Positions 1-7,772 of a stretch of DNA of 41,130 nt are shown here, piece after piece. A program made the position numbers and the translations under genes. The DNA is from Bacillota bacterium (GTDB lineage: Bacteria; Bacillota; Clostridia; Lachnospirales; Lachnospiraceae): NCBI GenBank assembly GCA_023411225.1, contig JAEYPA010000032.1:1-41130 (forward strand). Direction: 5' to 3'. Position 1 is the first letter of the stretch; the number at the start of each line of letters is the position of its first letter. Below the pieces are notes generated by a model. It did not search any database. It saw only the letters and a program-made list of their open reading frames with translations, and was not told the origin of the DNA.

Positions 1-2
1 GT

Positions 3-485
3 GTTATGGAAGCAGCTCTTCGTACTGCAGTATGGAAATTAACTGGTGAAAACAACGATGCTCCTGTTGACTTTACCGCAGTTCGTGGTGTTCAAGGTAT
101 TAAAGAAGCTTCTTATGAAGTAGCTGGCATGACTGTTAAGGTTGCCGTTGCATCTGGTTTAAAGAATGCTCATGATGTACTTGAGAAAGTAAAGAATGGT
201 GAAGCAGAATATCACTTCATTGAGATCATGGGTTGCCCAGGCGGTTGTGTAAATGGTGGTGGACAGCCTCAGGTTCCTGCAAGTGTTCGTAACTTCGAGG
301 ACGTTCGTGCATTAAGAGCTAAGGTTTTATATGACCTTGATGCTAATAACACTCTTCGTAAGAGCCATGAGAATCCAGATATCCAGGCTTTATATAAAGA
401 ATATCTTGGTGAACCAGGAAGCCACAAGGCACATGACATATTACACACTACTTATGTAAAGAAAACTGTTAATCCTGTATTCTAA
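3..485 (+). CDS. [FeFe]-hydrogenase, C-terminal part (5' end outside window)
   Basis: This is the C-terminal third of an iron-only hydrogenase, which makes or consumes H2 at the H-cluster in the cytoplasm of anaerobes. The reading frame is open at the left edge and begins Gly-Val-Met-Glu-Ala-Ala, which is the conserved H-cluster helix after the FGxxGGVMEAALR motif. About 75 residues later comes EIMGCPGGCVNGGGQP, the third H-cluster motif, whose two cysteines bind the cubane and bridge to the di-iron site. The rest is the small-subunit-like domain (Fe_hyd_SSU), with a typical tail of about 60 residues. The start codon and any N-terminal ferredoxin domains lie upstream, so the subtype (monomeric or NADH-linked HydA) cannot be told. 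It ends in front of a strong terminator and faces the minus-strand genes. Confidence 0.95.
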   Translation, partial: VMEAALRTAVWKLTGENNDAPVDFTAVRGVQGIKEASYEVAGMTVKVAVASGLKNAHDVLEKVKNGEAEYHFIEIMGCPGGCVNGGGQPQVPASVRNFEDVRALRAKVLYDLDANNTLRKSHENPDIQALYKEYLGEPGSHKAHDILHTTYVKKTVNPVF

Positions 486-511
486 GGGTTGACCGCTTCG
501 CTATAAGATAG

Positions 512-562
512 AAAAAGAAAGGGAAATGGCATTGAAACACTTGCCATTTCCCTTTCTTTTTT
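512..562. terminator. Bidirectional rho-independent terminator
   Basis: A perfect 20-bp stem (512-531 with 542-561, core GGGAAATGGCA/TGCCATTTCCC) with a 10-base loop ends in a T-run on the plus strand. The A-run on the left arm gives a matching U-rich end on the minus strand. It lies between the convergent hydrogenase gene and the small membrane protein gene and can serve both. Confidence 0.93.
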
Positions 563-598
563 ATCTTGCCTGTAACTCTAGATGTATGCCTTAAGTCT

Positions 599-994
599 TT
601 ATTTTTTCCAATATAACATGGCTGCTTTTCTGTGGACCTTATTAAACCAAAGAACTAATACAATAGGCGGAAAAACCATAAACCAGCTTGCCTCCCCTGG
701 AAGCTTTCCCAATCCAATCAAAACGGTACCTACTATCTCCAGTACACAGCAAAGTAAAATCAGAATACCAAACACAATCAAGCGTACCCGAATGAATCCA
801 AAATACCCTTCCGGGTTCAAACAACTTTCCGCTGTACAGCCGCCAGGTACTAATATTTGACTCTTAAAAAAGGTCTTTTGATAGGATAACCGAATTGCTG
901 TGTAAATACAGATTCCTGCAGCAAGAAACATAAATGCAAAATATATAATATCATAAATTGTAAAGGAATAATGGAATAACTCAATAGATTTCAT
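599..994 (-). CDS. Small integral membrane protein, function unknown
   Basis: A 131-residue protein that I do not recognise beyond its membrane character. Hydrophobic segments lie at about residues 14-34, 68-96 and 103-117, so three or four membrane passes are likely. A loop at residues 51-64 carries two cysteines five apart (CTAESC) followed by LNPEGY, which may form a redox pair or bind a metal, but this is a guess. The start ATG at 994 has a clear GGAGG site just upstream (999-1003). It is the last gene of the minus-strand run, 26 bases after the DUF4867 gene, so it is probably co-transcribed with it. It ends at the shared terminator. Confidence 0.75.
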   Translation of the reverse strand: MKSIELFHYSFTIYDIIYFAFMFLAAGICIYTAIRLSYQKTFFKSQILVPGGCTAESCLNPEGYFGFIRVRLIVFGILILLCCVLEIVGTVLIGLGKLPGEASWFMVFPPIVLVLWFNKVHRKAAMLYWKK

Positions 995-1020
995 CGGGTA
1001 ACCTCCTATGATGCATGTAA

Positions 1021-1656
1021 TTATAAATAGTCTGATATATCAAGATTTTTGCCCACTATCCCCACGTATACGCCTTGCTTTGCTTCCTCCGTATCCTTAT
1101 GCGCGATGGTCCAATTATTTCTGGCAACCAGCCACAGATCTTCCAGACATTTTGGATTTGCTACAGATACCTCTTCATTGGTTCCTTTGGCTAGCATACA
1201 AGCTGCTTGAAATCCATGGGTCTGATCCACCTGGACAGGGCAATAGTGGAGTGTTGTGGCATACATTGCAACTAGTGTATCGGCAGGTAACATAAATGCT
1301 TTCACGCACGCTGAATCAAACTTGCCATCTACAATTTCCTCAAGTTTTCCTAAGAGGAGAATGGTATCCTGTGCGCATAGGATGATTTCACTGCAACGAT
1401 GGTATTCCATACAGTTTAGTTTTCTATTCCAGCCGCAGCACAATCCCATCTGTACAGGCATGTCGCCAAATTCTCTCTTTGCCAGCTCTTCAAAAATAGG
1501 AAGCTGTTCCAAGACTTTTGTAGATGGCTCGTAGACTGTACCCTCTTCAGGTATTTCGAAAGTTTTCACAAGCTCACATAATTCCGTAACATCGTACCCT
1601 TTAAGGAGTTTACCATAAGGCCGAAACTCTTTATCTTTGACAGAATATATCTTCAT
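1021..1656 (-). CDS. DUF4867 family protein
   Basis: A soluble protein of 211 residues that matches my memory of the DUF4867 family, which is found in Firmicutes sugar operons and has no proven function. It contains motifs GLCCGWNRKLNCMEYHRCSE around residues 70-90 and a later HYCPVQVDQTHGF segment. Conserved His, Glu and Cys residues of this kind suggest a cupin-like, metal-binding sugar isomerase or lyase, but that is inference. I chose the ATG at 1656 because TGGGGG lies about six bases before it; a TTG at 1677 would add seven residues without a proper ribosome site. The gene follows the aldo/keto reductase with a gap of about 23 bases. Its place at the end of a sugar locus fits sugar metabolism. 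Confidence 0.8.
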   Translation of the reverse strand: MKIYSVKDKEFRPYGKLLKGYDVTELCELVKTFEIPEEGTVYEPSTKVLEQLPIFEELAKREFGDMPVQMGLCCGWNRKLNCMEYHRCSEIILCAQDTILLLGKLEEIVDGKFDSACVKAFMLPADTLVAMYATTLHYCPVQVDQTHGFQAACMLAKGTNEEVSVANPKCLEDLWLVARNNWTIAHKDTEEAKQGVYVGIVGKNLDISDYL

Positions 1657-1679
1657 TCTTCTACCCCCATCTAGCAAGG

Positions 1680-2543
1680 CTAATCACCGTTTACCAGTGC
1701 ATCTGCCGGTGCTTCTTCTGGTATCCAGCCCGTAAAGCCGGTTTGTGGCATATTACATATCAGTTCCATATCCTCTTCTGAAAGAGAAAAATCAAAAACA
1801 TTCTTGTTGGAAGCCATCCGCTCTGGTTTTAGGGATTTAGGAAGAGGAAGCACATCACATTGCAAAATGAAACGAATGCAAATCTGCGCTACACTCTTGC
1901 CATACTTTTCAGCCAGCTTAAGTAAAAGCTTATCATTTAATATAGAACCACTTCCAAGTGGGCAGTATGCTTGCACAACCATACCCTGCTCTTTCGAATA
2001 TTTGACTGTATCCATCTGAGTATAACCAGGATGGAATTCCAGCTGGTTTACCATTGGGAGTACTTCTGCTGTCTTCTTAAGTGCTTCCATATGCTTCTTT
2101 TCAAAGTTACTTACACCAATAGCACGTAGCTTGCCGTCACGATACATCTTTTCAAAACCACGCCAGGTCTCTGCGTTTATCTCCGCCCACCTAGGTGAAA
2201 CCTTTTCAACACAAGGCCAATGGATAAGATACAAATCAATGTAATCTGTGTTAAGGGTTTTTAATGAGGTTTCCACTGCTTCAATTGTTTTTTCATAACC
2301 ACGCATTGTAATCCAGTGCTTTGTTGTAACAAAAATTTCTTCGCGTTTTAATCCGCTGTCACGGATAGCTGCACCTACATCAGCCTCATTACCATAGGCT
2401 GCAGCAGTATCTATATGGCGATACCCCTGATTTAGGGCATCCCGTACACTTTGATAGGTAACCTGTCCACTTGGAGTAAGATAGGTTCCATAACCAATCG
2501 CTGGAATTGTAACGCCATTTAATAGGCTAAATGTATCCTTCAT
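1680..2543 (-). CDS. Aldo/keto reductase
   Basis: An NADPH-dependent carbonyl reductase of the AKR superfamily, a cytoplasmic (beta/alpha)8 barrel of 287 residues, usual for bacterial AKR5-like enzymes. The catalytic tetrad is present: Asp45 and Tyr50 in HIDTAAAYGNE, Lys75 in TTKHW and His108 in LIHWP. The later GVSNF and PLGSGS motifs and the PKSLKPERM segment for the cofactor phosphate are also visible. I place the start at the ATG at 2543, eight bases from AAGGAG, rather than at a TTG two codons earlier that lies only two bases from it. The gene sits behind a strong hairpin at the end of the sugar locus, followed by DUF4867. It may reduce an aldehyde or ketose made by the pathway; the substrate is unknown. 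Confidence 0.93.
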   Translation of the reverse strand: MKDTFSLLNGVTIPAIGYGTYLTPSGQVTYQSVRDALNQGYRHIDTAAAYGNEADVGAAIRDSGLKREEIFVTTKHWITMRGYEKTIEAVETSLKTLNTDYIDLYLIHWPCVEKVSPRWAEINAETWRGFEKMYRDGKLRAIGVSNFEKKHMEALKKTAEVLPMVNQLEFHPGYTQMDTVKYSKEQGMVVQAYCPLGSGSILNDKLLLKLAEKYGKSVAQICIRFILQCDVLPLPKSLKPERMASNKNVFDFSLSEEDMELICNMPQTGFTGWIPEEAPADALVNGD

Positions 2544-2561
2544 ATCCAAAACTCCTTTTTA

Positions 2562-2608
2562 AACATAAACTCAAATCCGGTAATCATTTACCAGATTTGA
2601 GTTTATGT
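2562..2608. other. Strong intercistronic stem-loop without U-tract
   Basis: An inverted repeat of about 21 bp (arms 2562-2582 and 2587-2608, beginning ACATAAACTCAAATC) with a tiny TCAT loop and one bulged base. It fills the gap between the PIG-L deacetylase gene and the aldo/keto reductase gene. Neither strand has a U-run after it; on the minus strand it runs almost straight into the AAGGAG ribosome site of the next gene. It therefore looks like an mRNA stabiliser, a processing site or a leaky terminator rather than a standard terminator. Confidence 0.85.
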
Positions 2609-2625
2609 AAATTAGTTGTATTCAA

Positions 2626-3351
2626 TTATGGCAACAACTTATAAGCGTCTGCAATGATTGGCCAATCTGTGCAAAGTGTGAATGCTTCAACATGGCTTAC
2701 ACCTGCAGTACCGCAAGCGGAAGCATAGAATTTGTTTTCGTTTGTCAGCATTTCGGAATAAGTAACACCGAACGCATCTTTGCACCAATCACCATCCTGA
2801 GATGCATGACAGCCAAACATCTTAAGCTTGGTCTCAAAGGTATCCGTAATATCAACAAAATACTGTGGATTGGTAGCCATGCTTAAGCCACCAAGTGCAG
2901 TGCAGTAAAATAGTGGAGGCAGATGGTCAATTACTGGATGTTCAGTCTCCATTAATTTAACAGTAGCTAATACACGAGCTTCAAATGCCAAATAGCCACA
3001 AATGTCGTGGTCCTGATTGTAGTCCTTAAATTTTGGAGGAGCAAAAATAATATCAGGGCGTGCAATACGAACAGCTTCTATAAAAGCCATACGTGTCTCT
3101 CTGTTATCGAAGAGCATTTCGTCTTCATAACCAAGCCAAATCAGATGTGCACCAATAACATCACAGGAAGCCTGTGCTTCTTTGTGACGCATCTCTGCAA
3201 TTTCTTCACGTGTCATACCATAGGATCCAATCTCACCATTGGTAGCCACGCACATATAAACTTCATCACCACGAGCTGCATACTTTGCTAAAGTACCAGC
3301 CATACGGAACTCAATATCATCAGGATGTGCTCCAAAAGCTAAAACACGCAT
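2626..3351 (-). CDS. PIG-L / LmbE family deacetylase
   Basis: A zinc-dependent N-deacetylase-fold protein of 241 residues. Family members (MshB, BshB, PIG-L, DIAC deacetylases) remove acetyl groups from N-acetylglucosaminyl compounds. The zinc motif GAHPDD is at residues 7-12 (His9, Asp12 as ligands, Asp11 as likely base), and a second ligand region, YNQDHDICG, lies near residue 115; the family HKSQ-like motif near the C-terminus appears as CHASQ. The ATG at 3351 is seven bases from AGGAGG and is preferred over the ATG at 3357, only one base away. The gene lies between a TIM-barrel gene and the hairpin at 2562-2608, inside the sugar locus. This suggests that the imported substrate, or an intermediate, carries an acyl or amide group. 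Confidence 0.88.
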   Translation of the reverse strand: MRVLAFGAHPDDIEFRMAGTLAKYAARGDEVYMCVATNGEIGSYGMTREEIAEMRHKEAQASCDVIGAHLIWLGYEDEMLFDNRETRMAFIEAVRIARPDIIFAPPKFKDYNQDHDICGYLAFEARVLATVKLMETEHPVIDHLPPLFYCTALGGLSMATNPQYFVDITDTFETKLKMFGCHASQDGDWCKDAFGVTYSEMLTNENKFYASACGTAGVSHVEAFTLCTDWPIIADAYKLLP

Positions 3352-3382
3352 ATTCATACCTCCTAAATTATGTAAATATTAT

Positions 3383-4057
3383 TTACTTGTTCATGTAATC
3401 GATAACGATGTCAATCTGTTCACCGATGGAAACATCGCCAAACTTCTTTTCAAAGAAGGCTCCGCCGATTGTGAATGCCCAAGCACCTGTTGCCTTAACC
3501 TCGTCCAATCTCTGGAAGTTGTTAACACTACCTGCCAAGCAAACATCTCCACGAACATTCTTAACAAACTCAGAGTTGAGCTTAACTGCATCGCCTGTGT
3601 ATCGATAACCAAGAAGGTCAAAACCTTTAATACCCTTGGTATCCACTAAATTGTTTGCTTCCTCAATCATTCCTTCGATGGTTCCGCCAAGAACGGATGG
3701 ACGTCCGCTGAGTTCACCAACAAATGGCATGTACTTCATACCAGCTTCATCAGCAACCTTCTTTACAGAATCAAAATATAAAGTTCCCATCAAAATATCA
3801 AAGCCACAGCGAGCTCCAATCTTTGCGCCTTCCACACAACCCTCTTCCGTGTAGTCAACAACCTCAAGGAATACGGTCTTGCCAGCTTCTTTCATCTTTT
3901 GAACAAGAATCTTCATCTGGTCTTCTGGAATACCAACTTCTTTGAATCCCCAGTATTTCGCTTTGGAATTCTTTGCGGCTTCAAACACTTCAATAGCATC
4001 TGGAACTGTTTTGTCGTTGTGAGTTAACATAACAATAAGTTCTGGAATGTTTTTCAT
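3383..4057 (-). CDS. TIM-barrel protein, phosphate-binding type
   Basis: A protein of 224 residues with alternating strand-helix pattern of a (beta/alpha)8 barrel. The end, SVNNFQRLDEVKATGAWAF followed by TIGGAFFEKKF, resembles the strand 7-8 phosphate-binding loops of the HisA/NanE/TrpF group. I cannot name a specific enzyme. A likely role is as an epimerase, isomerase or lyase acting on a phosphorylated sugar of this pathway. The start is uncertain: the ATG at 4057 (MKNIPEL) has GAGG about ten bases upstream; an ATG at 4075 would add six residues with a poor ribosome site. It follows the second substrate-binding protein after a hairpin and precedes the deacetylase gene by about 30 bases. 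Confidence 0.7.
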   Translation of the reverse strand: MKNIPELIVMLTHNDKTVPDAIEVFEAAKNSKAKYWGFKEVGIPEDQMKILVQKMKEAGKTVFLEVVDYTEEGCVEGAKIGARCGFDILMGTLYFDSVKKVADEAGMKYMPFVGELSGRPSVLGGTIEGMIEEANNLVDTKGIKGFDLLGYRYTGDAVKLNSEFVKNVRGDVCLAGSVNNFQRLDEVKATGAWAFTIGGAFFEKKFGDVSIGEQIDIVIDYMNK

Positions 4058-4113
4058 ATCTTCTGTACCTCGCATTATAAATTTATTTACTGCGAATGCA
4101 GCAGTATTTTAAT

Positions 4114-4140
4114 GTTTCGGTGGGCATATCCCACCGAAAC
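4114..4140. other. Intercistronic GC-rich stem-loop
   Basis: A perfect 11-bp stem (GTTTCGGTGGG at 4114-4124 with CCCACCGAAAC at 4130-4140) and a five-base loop. It follows the stop codon of the second substrate-binding protein gene and precedes the TIM-barrel gene. There is no U-run on either strand, so readthrough is likely; it resembles the stabilising hairpins that sit after binding-protein genes in sugar operons. Confidence 0.85.
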
Positions 4141-4150
4141 ACCTTAATCA

Positions 4151-5401
4151 TTAGTCAACTTTACCTGCTTCATAATCAGCAAGTGTCTTTCCGTTATAGT
4201 AGAATTCAAACATCTCTGCAACATTATCCTTAGTAACAACGGTATTTGGATAGAACATAGCAGAAGGAATATCTTCACCATTTAATAAGTTAACCATCTG
4301 GCTCATACACCAAATTGCTGGTGATGTTGAGGAATAACAAGCGGATCCAAGACATTCGCCTTTATCAATCGCTTGAAGGATAACCTTATCATTATCGATA
4401 GAGGTAATAGGAATCTTAGAATTAGCAGCTTTCTTTGCATTCAACATACCAATTGTAGCAGAGGAATATAAACCAAATGCACCAATTAATTTGTCACCAT
4501 AGTTGGTCATAGCACCTTCAAAAGCAGTGTAATGATCTTCTGGAGAAGAACCGGTAAGTTCAACAATTTCTATATCTTTATATTCAGCAAATGCATCTTT
4601 GAAGCCTTTCGCACGGGTTGCAGCATTTGGATGGGTAAAAGGTAATGTCTGATATACGATAGTTCCCTTCATGTCTGAACCATTTTTCTTTAATTCATCA
4701 ATCAGAATCTTAGCTGCCATGGCGCCTTGTTCCGTACACTCGGACATAACAACGGACTGAGCTTCGCCTTCAAGAGCTGGATTTAATGTAATGACTGGAA
4801 TGTTAGCTTTCTTTAGTGAATCAAGTGCTCCCTTTACACTGTAAAAATCACATGGTGCAAGTATAACACCATCAACGCCTTCGACAATCCATTGCTCGAT
4901 AGCCTGATTCTGAAGGTTCTGATCATAGTTTGCATCGTTCACTAGTAACTTAACACCACATTTTTTTGCATATTCCTTCATGGTATCTAACATCATTGCA
5001 CCAACTTCATCCACTGTGTAATATACAGAGAATCCAATGGTATACTCTTTCTTTGCTTTTGGCATATCAGTGGTAGGTTTATCAGGAACATATACAATGC
5101 CGCCTTTAGCAGTATAAGTAACATTGGCCTCTACGCCTAAATCATTATAGTACTTGTTGATATCCCATGACTGGTCTTCAAAATTCTTAAAATCAGCCGC
5201 ATTCGGATTGCCTGCTTCTGCAGCTTTTTGTGTTTCTTCTGGTTTAGTAGATTCTTCCGCTTTTTTTGTTTCTTCTGGTTTTTGAGTTTCTTTCTTAGTT
5301 TCTTCTGGCTTACTTGTTTCTTTGTTGTTTGATTCTCCTCCACAAGAAGCAAGTGACACAACCATTAATACAGATAGTAGCAAAGCTATAATCTTTTTCA
5401 T
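4151..5401 (-). CDS. Sugar ABC transporter substrate-binding lipoprotein (second copy)
   Basis: A periplasmic-binding-protein type I (RbsB-like, Peripla_BP_4) lipoprotein of 416 residues, anchored outside the membrane. The signal peptide MKKIIALLLSVLMVV ends in lipobox LASC (Cys20). Residues 25-65 form a low-complexity Lys/Glu/Thr/Pro linker with repeated PEETKK units. The binding domain starts near residue 95 (YTIGFSVYYTVDEVGAMMLD) and includes NDANYDQNLQNQAIEQW and the hinge-side TSIDND. It is a clear paralogue of the neighbouring protein at 5479-6753, sharing long blocks such as NDANYDQN, PFxHPNAxTR and SPEDHYTAFEG. It is the last transporter gene, 77 bases after its paralogue, and ends before a hairpin. 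The two proteins may bind different anomers or related sugars. Confidence 0.93.
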   Translation of the reverse strand: MKKIIALLLSVLMVVSLASCGGESNNKETSKPEETKKETQKPEETKKAEESTKPEETQKAAEAGNPNAADFKNFEDQSWDINKYYNDLGVEANVTYTAKGGIVYVPDKPTTDMPKAKKEYTIGFSVYYTVDEVGAMMLDTMKEYAKKCGVKLLVNDANYDQNLQNQAIEQWIVEGVDGVILAPCDFYSVKGALDSLKKANIPVITLNPALEGEAQSVVMSECTEQGAMAAKILIDELKKNGSDMKGTIVYQTLPFTHPNAATRAKGFKDAFAEYKDIEIVELTGSSPEDHYTAFEGAMTNYGDKLIGAFGLYSSATIGMLNAKKAANSKIPITSIDNDKVILQAIDKGECLGSACYSSTSPAIWCMSQMVNLLNGEDIPSAMFYPNTVVTKDNVAEMFEFYYNGKTLADYEAGKVD

Positions 5402-5478
5402 ATAAAACTCCTTCCTGTTATCTTTTGTGCTTTTTATAGAATTGCATATGTATTTTTACACTTTCAATCAATCGTTAA

Positions 5479-6753
5479 TTAGTTTTGACCTGCACTATAC
5501 TCAGCTAAAGTCTGACCATGATAATATTCTGGGAATAATTTTTCTACATTGTCAGGACCAACCTTAGTATTGGTCTGATAAACAATACCAGGAACCTCTT
5601 CGCCTTCAATCAACTTGATAGTAAGTAACATTGCCAGACGTGAACCTTCAATCGCATTGGTACAGCAAGAACCAACTACTTCACCTTTTGAGATTCCTTC
5701 TAAGATAACACGGTCATTATCTACAGAAGTAATTGGATAATCAACACCTGTTGCTTTTACAACGTTCATAATACCGTATGTTGCAGAGGAATACAGACCC
5801 CAAAGACCAATGATGTCCTTGTCAGCCATTAAGATTCCTTCAAATGCAGTGTAGTGATCCTCAGGAGAGTTACCGGTAAGTGCTTTGATTTTAATATCAG
5901 GATATTTATCAAATACTTCATGGAAGCCTGCTTCACGGGTTACAGCATTAGGATGAACAAATGGAAGGGTTCCATAGTAAATAGTACCTTTCATTTCAGC
6001 ATTTTTTCCCTTCAGATGGTCTTCCAAGATTTCTGCAGCCATACGTCCCTGTTCCTTAGCATCATATACTACACAGGAATCTATACTACCGGCACATGGA
6101 GCACTGTCGTAGGTAACAGTAGGTATGCCTGCTTTTTCTAGTGCATCCAGTGCAGGCTTAATTCCATAGAAATCACATGCGCTAAGAATAACAGCATCTA
6201 CACCTTCAGTAATCCACTGCTCAATTGCCTGATTCTGATGGTTTTGATCATAGTTAGCGTCATTAACAAGTAGTTCTACACCAAGTTCTTTCGCTGCATC
6301 CTGAATACCTGCCAGATACATAGCACTAACTTCATCGATGGTGTAATATGCAGAATATCCAATTTTATACTTTTTCTTGGCAGTCTGAAGAGGAACGGTT
6401 CCCTCACCAATCCACTGGGCACTACCCTTACTGCGGATTTTCATGTTACAGTCAATGCCGAAACCACCGTAATACTCATTGAAGCTAACTTCTTTCGTAA
6501 GGTCTTCAACAACTTTAAAAAGTGATGTGTCAGTGAAGCTAACAGAGTCCTTCACGTTTCCTTCCGTACTAGCATTGTTATCTGCTGGAGCTTCTGTTTT
6601 ACTGTCTGCTGGTGCCTCCGTTTTGTTATCTGCTGGTGTCTCTGTTGTTGGGGTTTCTGTTTTCTTCTCCGTGTTACCTTTGTTATCAGAGCTACAAGCA
6701 ACTAAAGATGCCATCATAGTAACTACTAACAGTAGTGCAAGGAATCTTTTCAT
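5479..6753 (-). CDS. Sugar ABC transporter substrate-binding lipoprotein (first copy)
   Basis: An RbsB-like lipoprotein of 424 residues. The signal peptide MKRFLALLLVVTMM ends in lipobox LVAC (Cys20). It is followed by a Thr/Pro/Ala/Asp linker with three near-identical TEAPADNK-type units. The sugar-binding domain begins around residue 130 (YKIGYSAYYTIDEVSAMYLA) and carries the same NDANYDQNHQNQAIEQW and ITSVDNDRVI motifs as the next gene. Its start ATG has a GGAGG site. It lies 53 bases after the permease gene, in the classic order ATPase, permease, binding protein. Family knowledge says type I binding proteins of this branch take monosaccharides or small derivatives (ribose, galactose, xylose, autoinducer-2); the ligand here cannot be read directly. 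Confidence 0.94.
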   Translation of the reverse strand: MKRFLALLLVVTMMASLVACSSDNKGNTEKKTETPTTETPADNKTEAPADSKTEAPADNNASTEGNVKDSVSFTDTSLFKVVEDLTKEVSFNEYYGGFGIDCNMKIRSKGSAQWIGEGTVPLQTAKKKYKIGYSAYYTIDEVSAMYLAGIQDAAKELGVELLVNDANYDQNHQNQAIEQWITEGVDAVILSACDFYGIKPALDALEKAGIPTVTYDSAPCAGSIDSCVVYDAKEQGRMAAEILEDHLKGKNAEMKGTIYYGTLPFVHPNAVTREAGFHEVFDKYPDIKIKALTGNSPEDHYTAFEGILMADKDIIGLWGLYSSATYGIMNVVKATGVDYPITSVDNDRVILEGISKGEVVGSCCTNAIEGSRLAMLLTIKLIEGEEVPGIVYQTNTKVGPDNVEKLFPEYYHGQTLAEYSAGQN

Positions 6754-6806
6754 TTTAGTCCCTCCTCAATTTTTTATTATTTTTTTTAATTGGACTACAA
6801 GTTTAA

Positions 6807-7769
6807 TCAGTCTTTTACGACTTTTTGCTTTGCTTTAAGAGCATTGTCCATGAGAATTGCTAAGATAACTACAAAGCCCTTAACAAGTAACTGAACAGGT
6901 GTCTGTGCGCCAAGTAATGACAGACCTGTATTGATGATTGCCATAATCAAAGCACCGGCAAGAGTACCCCAAATGGTACCAATACCACCAGAAATGGCTG
7001 TACCACCAAGTACTGCTGCAGAGATACCGTCCATTGCAAGGTCTACTGCCAGATTAGGCATACCACCATTCATCAAACCTGCAAGGATTAAACCGGAGAT
7101 AGAACAACAGAATCCCATTGCGGAGAATGCAATCATCTTAATTCTGTCAACGGCAATACCTGCAACCTTTGCAGATTCTTCATTACCACCTATACAACGG
7201 CAATAGAAACCATACTTGGTCTTGTTAAACAAGAATAGAGATACAACAAATAATATAACGGTTATGTAAATTGGGGTTGGAACACCCAAAAAAGAACCAT
7301 TACCAAACAGATCGGTAATCCAGGTAACCTTAATAGAAACTGTACGACCTTCTGTTAGGGTTTGGGCAATACCACGATAGATATTCATAGTAGCCAGAGT
7401 GGTTAAGAACGCTGCAATTTTACCCTTTACTGTAATAAATCCGTTGACCCAACCAAGGAAAGTACCAAGAATGATAACAACAAATACCATCAGAACTGGA
7501 GGTGCCCCTTTGTTCAAAGCCCATGCAAGTACAACACCAACAAGTGCAGCATTTGAACCGGCAGACATATCAAATACGCCCAATGTCAGCAAGAATGTCA
7601 TACCGAATGCGCAAATTGCAGTATAGGACGTTCTTTTAATCATATTCATTAAGTTTGTTCCGTTTAAGAATACCGGCTTCAAACAGGTAAATACCGCAGC
7701 AAGAACAATTAGTATAAGAATCGTTCTATAACGGATTAAAATTTGTGCAAACTTATTCTCTTTCTTCAT
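6807..7769 (-). CDS. Sugar ABC transporter permease, RbsC family
   Basis: A polytopic membrane protein of 320 residues with eight to ten hydrophobic segments, the normal size and layout for RbsC/MglC/XylH permeases (BPD_transp_2). The conserved cytoplasmic loop that contacts the ATPase is seen as GGNEESAKVAGIAVDRIK around residues 194-212, and the ISAAVLGGTAISGGIGT block follows near residue 245. The ATG at 7769 lies three bases after the ATPase stop, and its ribosome site GAAGGAG is inside the ATPase reading frame, so the two are translationally coupled. It should form a homodimer with the ATPase below and be fed by the two lipoproteins. Confidence 0.95.
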   Translation of the reverse strand: MKKENKFAQILIRYRTILILIVLAAVFTCLKPVFLNGTNLMNMIKRTSYTAICAFGMTFLLTLGVFDMSAGSNAALVGVVLAWALNKGAPPVLMVFVVIILGTFLGWVNGFITVKGKIAAFLTTLATMNIYRGIAQTLTEGRTVSIKVTWITDLFGNGSFLGVPTPIYITVILFVVSLFLFNKTKYGFYCRCIGGNEESAKVAGIAVDRIKMIAFSAMGFCCSISGLILAGLMNGGMPNLAVDLAMDGISAAVLGGTAISGGIGTIWGTLAGALIMAIINTGLSLLGAQTPVQLLVKGFVVILAILMDNALKAKQKVVKD

Positions 7770-7772
7770 CGT

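Noticed and set aside
582..860. A plus-strand frame opposite the small membrane protein
   Set aside because: It lies on the opposite strand of a gene with a good ribosome site and membrane-protein composition; it has no ribosome site and no recognisable product.
2562..2608. A rho-independent terminator after the deacetylase gene
   Set aside because: No U-run follows the stem on either strand, so it is listed as a stem-loop only.
6560..6660. Short tandem DNA repeats in the first binding-protein gene
   Set aside because: They encode the Thr/Pro/Ala/Asp linker between lipid anchor and domain and are not a CRISPR array or mobile repeat.
5854..6838. Plus-strand frames opposite the binding-protein gene
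   Set aside because: They are antisense shadows, and their repeats mirror the low-complexity linker of the lipoprotein.
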